Shown here: one piece after another, positions 58,483 to 64,000 of the stretch
Position numbering within the stretch: position 1 is the stretch's first letter
Layout of the letters: each line of letters starts with the position of its first letter
NCBI GenBank assembly: GCA_015680685.1
Contig: MNCI01036184.1
Location: 348,407 to 412,406 of the forward strand
From: Gnetum montanum
Lineage: Eukaryota; Streptophyta; Gnetopsida; Gnetales; Gnetaceae
DNA: 64,000 nucleotides
Direction of reading: 5' to 3'
Made by a program: the position numbers and the translations under genes
The notes under the pieces: generated by a model
What the model was told of the DNA's origin: nothing
What the model saw: the letters and a program-made list of their open reading frames with translations, nothing else
Databases searched by the model: none

Positions 58483-58828
58483 CTTGTCAATAGTGCCAAT
58501 GATGAGCGGCGAGGTACCCCTATGCTCAACCATACAAATACGAGATTTCACACACGATCCAGTCAAATTTTAAGAACTAAGTGCCTATGCGCCTTGTGGA
58601 ACGATAATGGGTGGATTAATCATTGTCTTCCCAAACTTACTTGTATGTCACGATTGTATGGTTAAGTAAGCTTGGGGTATATGATTTTTATGGTTTTTAT
58701 GTGTTTTCTATCCTACGCTAATAAGGAGGGGAGAGAGAAGTAACTAATCTAATTTAACTATTCATTAACTAAGTTCTAAGTACTCCTAACACCAGTATCC
58801 ATTCCTACTTTCCATACACATCCTGAAC
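58483..58828 (-). repeat. Truncated 5' LTR and primer-site remnant of T7
   Basis: LTR sequence from TGATGAGCGGCGAGG (58500) runs rightward and stops at about 58828, after 329 bp of the expected 835. The missing part is U3 and R. The primer-site remnant, minus strand TTGGCACTATTGACAAG, keeps only its first half. LINE sequence starts immediately beyond. Confidence 0.8.
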
Positions 58829-59091
58829 TAGTCATTAATTTTTGTATCAAGAAAATAGTTTCTATACTAAATTTTCTTAGTGTAAATCCAAATGTATTTT
58901 TTGACACTACTGATTCAAGTTTGAGACATCACTCTATGACTCTTTGTCAAAACTTCATAGTATAGCCCATTAGTTTGTTCATTTTCTTTATTCTTGTAGA
59001 TGAAAACAACAATGCTTTTTTCCAATTTTTAGGTGAAACACCACTAATTTTAGCCTAACACTTTGAAATGACTCAAGCCCTTTCAAACTTT
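58829..59091 (-). pseudogene. RTE-like LINE, upstream part of reverse transcriptase
   Basis: The minus strand translates to FIYKNKEN (like the common VPIYKNKGD), then SHRVMSQT and VSKNTFGFTLRKFSIETIFL with IQKLMT. This matches the conserved plant LINE run that has QFGFMPGRST and IEAIFLIRQLM. It is the missing front of the LINE at 36590-37611; about 48 codons between the two are lost at the T7 5' LTR. The right end is near the T9 LTR start. Confidence 0.7.
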
Positions 59092-60754
59092 TGGGAGATA
59101 AAATTTGACCAAGGCATGGAACTCACACCCAGCTTGCTTGAGCTAGCTTCCTCACGTTGTCAAGCTAGCTTGCCCTCAGCGTGAGCAACTCTGACAGCTT
59201 TAAAATCAAGTCAAAAATGGTCAAAATCTAAGAGTCCAAGCCATCCTCAATGGCCACTGATGTCAACTCCAAGTTTCAGCATTTAGAATTCAAATTTCAG
59301 GTCAAAAAGTATACATTTTCTCACACATGTTGCAGCTCACGCTACACTCACGCTGGCAGCATGAGTCCAGCGTGACCAACTCTAGGAGCCTCCAAACCAA
59401 GTTGAAACAATCTAACTTTCAAGGTGCAAATCATCCTCAGGGTTCATGGTCGACAACCTCCAATCCCAGCCTCCAGGATTCCAAGTATCAAACCCAAAAT
59501 TGCATGTTCAAGTCACTCATGCTGTGGATACACTAGCAACGTGAGTGCAGCGTGACCTATCCAAATTAGATACATTCAAGCTCAAATTCTAGATTTCAAA
59601 TCATTCTCAGGGTTAGACACATTCAGGCAACAATTGCATTCAAGGAACAAGCTTCAAAAATCAAAATTAGGTGTCAAATGCTTCATTTTACCTCACTCAC
59701 GCTGAGGTCACGCTGAGGACACGCCCAGCATGAGTGCCCAGCGTGAGTGCAGCATGAGTGCTGGTCATGCCCAAGAAAAAGCACTCCAAATGCATGCTAA
59801 GGACATGCTGCAAAAAAATCAACTCACGGTGGGGTCCTAATCAGGTGGGAACATCTCAAACAGCCACAGAACCACTCGAGTCGACATCTTGTAATAGGCA
59901 ATTCAAAAATCCAAAAGTTTCAAGCAAGCTAGAGTCAATTTTTCTTGTTATTTTATTGTAAATTTCCATCATTCGTCATTTGTCGAGCTCTTACGTTCTG
60001 AATTTTATGTGCCATGAGCGTGAGCTAGATTGAGTGAGTTGTCACATGTTGTAAGATACAATGTACCTGGTCTAGAACGTAGCTTGCCCACACACCTCCA
60101 ACTCACATACAGCTATCCATTGGACACGTGTCATTTGCTCCACTTTCCTCTCATCTCCTAGCCATTGATTCCATTCTTGAATTCTGCACCCGAGCCTGGC
60201 CCAACCCTATAAATAACCTATCAATTCACATAAAAGGGGTGGGCAATTTTGAAGTTGGACAGCTTAGGAAACTCAGACCAGCAACCCTTGGGCTCTCGAC
60301 ACACCTGACTCCTAGCATCCAAGAACTTCTGAAACACATCACATCACATCACTCTGAGGCTTGGCACTTGACCTGCCATCCACACGTGCAGCTACGCTTT
60401 GACCGGTGCACATCTTTTCTAAGCAATATAATACAGTTCGTTTTGCCAGCCATTATTATGTTTACTTTGTTTTACATTCAGTTTACATTTTGGTTTACCA
60501 GTTCTGCATACGTTTCTTTTACATTTCGTGCGCACACGTTTACATTTTAAAACATTAGTTACAATAACCCCAGCACAAGTCGTCGTCTACGCTTAGGGAA
60601 GTCCTTGGTTGATTTGTGTGCAAACCATCCAAGGCACTCTACCTTTGTTTACTTTTCTAGCTTGTCCTCAGGTGAAGGCAGGGTCAGCTATGTCTACTTG
60701 ATGATCTTTCGGTATTTGTTTTCCCTTCCAGCCTTACATCGACGATTTACGTCA
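59092..60754 (+). repeat. Putative 5' LTR of T9
   Basis: The left limit (TGGGAGATAAAATTTGACC) is set by the end of LINE homology, the right limit (ACGTCA) by the primer site 11 bp further on; both are approximate. TATAAATA is at 60208-60215. Upstream, 59150-59830 is dotted with CTCACGCTGAG/CTCAGCGTGAG-type inverted motifs. The second LTR lies outside the window. Confidence 0.5.
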
Positions 60755-60765
60755 GTACTGTAAAT

Positions 60766-60784
60766 TGGCGCTAGAAGGAGGACC
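60766..60784 (+). promoter_or_regulatory. Primer binding site of T9
   Basis: TGGCGCTAGAAGGAGGACC follows the LTR end. It differs from the Athila-type site of T1-T8. I cannot assign the tRNA with certainty. Confidence 0.55.
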
Positions 60785-61057
60785 TTGGGGTGGTCCCTCC
60801 CGATGTTCAAATCGATTCACATCTAGAGAAACACCACTCTGGGGCTTGGTGTAGATCTGTTCAAACACTGTGCAAGCCAAACACTGAAACTAAAACCCAA
60901 CTAACGCTGCCAAACGCTGAAACTCGAATTAGCTTGCTCACGTTGAGCCTTGTCATGCACGCTGAGCTTGCTCACGCTGACCCCAGCCACTCACGCTAAG
61001 GTTACTCACACTATGAGTTACTCACGCTACACATGCCGTCAACTTGTACACGCTATC

Positions 61058-63650
61058 ATGGAATCTTCCCAGATCAACCCTACTTGCGCAATCCTCACAC
61101 CAGAACAGTATAACTTCATCTGTGTGAAAATCCAAGCCAACTTGCCTACCGATCGCATAGAAAGAGAGGCAAAACAAAACTATGAGCTCATCCACAAGGG
61201 AGGTCATGAGTTCATTCTCTCAGCATTTGACATAATTCCCCTTTCTGAGTCCCATCATCAATTCATATCTTAGCTTCTCATGGTAAGGAGTCAAGCCTCA
61301 CAGCCACCTTTGATAGAGCCTTAGAGCGAAGATGAGGAAGACGATTTTGCTTCCACTTCCACCCATTACATACCATAGGTACAAACCCATAGGGCACCTC
61401 TAACTACTTCAACACAACACGTTTAGGGGATTACCTCACAACCTATGGTTGGGAAGTGGATTTCACCAGCTATTCAATAGCATCAACCAACTTACTACAG
61501 TGTACCACACCCTGCAATCCCATCTCTAAATGTTGCTCCACCGCAACAATCGACAATCCAATAGCCTCCCTTTCGATAAACAATGCAACAGTCGAACCAC
61601 TACCAATCCCAATATACTCAACTAGCTAGTCTGCCTACCACCCAAGAGTGGGCAGACACAAAAAAATTGATGCACTCATTAGCCGAAGAGTTAAAGCATC
61701 TTAAAACTCCAAACACTAAGGAAATCAAGGTGCTAGACTTCTACCAGGATGATCCAATCCACCCTTCAGTTCCACCATTAACCTTGCCAAAGGAAATCCC
61801 ATTGCCTTAACTAACCAAGTACAATGGAGAGGGAGATCTAAATGCTCACCTAGTGATATTTCGACTAGAATGTCTACTGCTTCAAGCCTGGCCTTATGTA
61901 ATTCTATCTGTTTTTGCTATGTCCTTAACGGGAAAAGGCTTAGATTGGTATCGAGCCTTACCCTGTAACTCCATATCCTCTCTGGAGGATTTATTACATC
62001 AGTTTGTCACCCATTTTAAGTATAATCTAAAACCTGAAGCCATGTTGGATAGCTTGATTCAGATTACACAAGCACCATTAGAGCCAGCACAGAAATTTAT
62101 CCAAAGGTGGAGTGCAGCCTTGAATGAACTTCATGAGCCCATTCCTGAAACATATCTACTTACCATCTTTAAGGTGGCCATGAATGACTTTGTTAAGTCA
62201 AAACTCTATTATTTGAGCACTTGTACTTTGAGCCAAGCATTCACACAAAATAAAAACATAGAAGAGGCGACATAATCAAGCAATGACCCAGTTTATGTGG
62301 CCTACAAAAACCAACATGCTTGCAAAAAAAACACAATAGTGGCAATGGTGGCCGCAAGCACAAAAGCAACTAACTAGGGCCCAACAATTAAGCAACCCAA
62401 AGCCCTAGCTGACAAAATCGCCAACTTTGGTGCAAACTTGCCTACATTGACAAGGGCCACTCCAAGGCCCAACTTTCAGCGCAAGGATCACTCAAAGTAT
62501 ACACCACTACCTATGTAACCCTCTTAACTACTGGAGCAACTCTTGAAAGCCGAGCAAATCCAACACAACCATGTGTCTACGATTACCCGCCAAAAACATG
62601 ATAGGTACTGTGAACTACTAAGGAACCCCACATTAGCAGTACCAAATGAGCCCTAAGTTCCACAGCACTTTAAACAGGACCAATACTACCATTACCATCA
62701 AATGGTTGGTCACAGTATAGACAACTATCATGCTTTGCAAGATGACCTACAGGGAATGATAGAACAAGGCCAACTAGTGATTGACGAGGCAAGTCAAATC
62801 AGCACAGACAATGACTCCTATGTCATAAACTCAATTAGCATAGGTGGCAAGCCCAAACCTATGCAACAACCTTTTGTGATCTATATGCCTCCTAACAAGG
62901 CAAGGGTCCCCTCCACCTCCATAAGCAAGAGGCCTCCCTTTGTTATTAAAGTACCACCTTAGGCACCCACAACACCCTTTGTGGTCAAGCTTCCACACCG
63001 ATTGTCTGCTAAGACGTTAAACTGGCATGACGCAACAAAAATCACTAAGAAACTTTTCATCATCAAGGTGCCACAACAAGTTGACCATACAGAAACTCCA
63101 TCTAAATCACCTTTTGTTGTAAGGGTGCCACAACGTGATGGCCCCTCACCTACCTGAAGCCCAACAGTGGGCAACATCTCGATCCCTCCTCCTTCAAGGG
63201 TCGACCCCACTAGCAACCTGGGTAAGCCCACCAAATGGAAATGCAAGAGGACAAACGAGCACCTCACAACCCCCATGGCCAAAGCAAAGGCCACAACCAG
63301 CAAACAACAACTAAAAACTGGGGCCCCTACCCCCAAGCAGGCCAAGCAAACTAAGCCCAAGTCCCTTATGTGAGAGATCTGTCTCTCAAGTCACATGGAG
63401 GAAGTCAAGGCTAACACAACAGCTAATGACGAGGACTTCGTAGCTGCACTAACTTAGGTCAAAAAAATGCTCAAGAAAAAGAACACAACGTTTAGCTTGT
63501 ACGACCTAGTCAAGACCTCACCTGCTCACTGCCAAGCATTGGCCCAAGTCTTAGCCTCCATCCTTGTTACGGAGGACATCCCTGCAAATGAGGCATCCAT
63601 CTGTGCAATAATGTTACCCCTACACCACAAGAATCAGGTTCAACAACCTT
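61058..63650 (+). pseudogene. gag: T9 gag and gag-protease linker
   Basis: One frame of about 864 codons from ATG (MESSQINPTC) to about 63650, broken only by in-frame stops (near 61271, 61320, 61808, 62273, 62960, 63157). The gag core is at about residues 250-400 (VFAMSLTGKGLDWYRALPCN, then AQKFIQRWSAALNELHEP). A degraded Tat-type zinc region CELLRNP...HYHQMVGHSIDNYHALQDDL is near 62600-62750. The linker has four PFV[IV][KR][VL]P repeats (62866-63125), then a Lys/Thr-rich stretch. Confidence 0.75.
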
Positions 63651-64000
63651 AACCTTTCGCGATGATGCAGTCAAAGTCAACCCCAAACAAGGGAGGTCAC
63701 TACAGCTCCACTATCCATTAGCATACATGTTGGGCAGTGTACCATCTTCAGAGTGCATGTGGATGATGGTGTAGCAACAAACGTAGTCTTGTACTCCGTC
63801 ATCGACAAGCTAGGCCTAGCAGATGAAATCAGGCCAACCAAAACCACGTGTCTAAAATCCTTCAATGGGTCACGTGTCACCGTCAAAGGTACAATCAACT
63901 TAGCCTTTGTGGTGGGAAAGAAATTCCCCACTAGTGTAGATTTCACGGTCATAGAGGAGATGCCAAGTTTCAACATGATTCTAGGCAAGCCTTGGCTAGC
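63651..64000 (+). pseudogene. T9 protease, C-terminal part outside window
   Basis: After a frameshift near 63650-63720 the frame reads IFRVHVDDGVATNVVLYSVI, then FNGSRVTVKGTINLAFVVG and MPSFNMILGKPWL. The active-site triad position is DDG (Tat/Ogre elements often have DNG here). The window ends within this domain. Confidence 0.7.

Larger units (their letters stand above)
37612..58828 (-). mobile_element. T7: gag-pol Athila-like element in the LINE, split by T8
   Basis: The two halves are 37612-42183 (3' LTR, spacer, integrase, RNase H) and 54807-58828 (reverse transcriptase start, protease, gag, partial 5' LTR). The LTR parts align closely over about 320 bp (37612-37940 against 58500-58828), both include a TATGATTTTTATGGTTTTTA run, and the LINE reading continues on each side. 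About 700-800 bp of reverse transcriptase is missing at the T8 left junction. About 140 bp of LINE is missing at the truncated 5' LTR. Confidence 0.85.
59092..64000 (+). mobile_element. T9: Tat/Ogre-type Gypsy element, right end outside window
   Basis: An LTR of about 1.66 kb, a primer site, a long gag and the protease start are visible. The protein blocks differ from T1-T8: a gag with LTGKGLDWYRALPCNSISSL, a GHSIDNYHALQDDLQGMI motif and repeated PFVVKVP segments, all resembling Tat/Ogre elements. It adjoins the LINE fragment, so it may be inserted in the LINE as well; the target duplication cannot be checked. Confidence 0.75.

Noticed and set aside
62959-63360. 133-codon minus-strand ORF in T9
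   Set aside because: It is antisense to the T9 gag-protease linker, which stays in one frame and carries Tat/Ogre-like motifs.

Overview
The window is plant nuclear DNA from a gene-poor, probably heterochromatic tract. I find no cellular protein-coding gene, rRNA gene or intact tRNA gene. Almost everything is decayed Ty3/Gypsy LTR retrotransposon sequence, nested one copy in another, with a broken RTE-type LINE, tRNA-headed SINE-like remnants and two runs of N. The plant call rests on Athila-type and Tat/Ogre-type Gypsy proteins, an Athila-type primer binding site and a 'putative plant transposon protein' domain. I cannot name the species.

Layout (names are mine). T1 (1-7824, +): pol-less element with gag and ORF2, its left end outside the window. 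Older DNA (7825-9145) continues at 33285. Between lies T2 (9146-33284, -), flanked by the perfect 5-bp duplication ATAAG. T2 is interrupted by T3 (12453-22088, +, gag-pol), a solo LTR T4 (24891-25851, duplication CCTTC) and the pol-less T5 (26148-32075, -). Next come a solo LTR T6 (35035-35835, duplication ATGTT) and an RTE-like LINE (36590-37611, resuming at 58829-59090). The LINE is split by T7 (37612-58828, -, gag-pol), which is itself split by T8 (42184-54806, +, gag-pol plus ORF2). The right end is T9 (59092-64000, +), a Tat/Ogre-type element cut by the window edge.

T1-T8 are one extended Athila-like family. Their LTRs start TGATGA and end CTCATCA, the polypurine tract is GTGGGGGTA, and the primer site resembles TTGGCACCGTTGCTGGGGAC. 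They come in three arrangements: gag-pol plus ORF2 (T8; T2 in part), gag-pol with a ~64-codon ORF in place of ORF2 (T3, T7), and gag plus ORF2 without pol (T1; T5 with ORF2 cut down). The third kind would depend on enzymes supplied by the others.

The most interesting signals are these. (1) The U3 carries short palindromic arrays whose core sequence differs from copy to copy while the rest of the LTR is conserved. (2) In T1 and T8 an array of the element's own class recurs inside the element, just upstream of a TATA box and ORF2, as if the LTR promoter had an internal counterpart. (3) A 53-63 nt candidate intron ends exactly at the ATG of the downstream ORF in five elements. (4) Three 5' LTRs have lost their outer (U3) end together with adjacent target DNA, while all six 3' LTRs keep their outer end. 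Every coding region is broken by stops or frameshifts, so CDS-like entries are given as pseudogenes.
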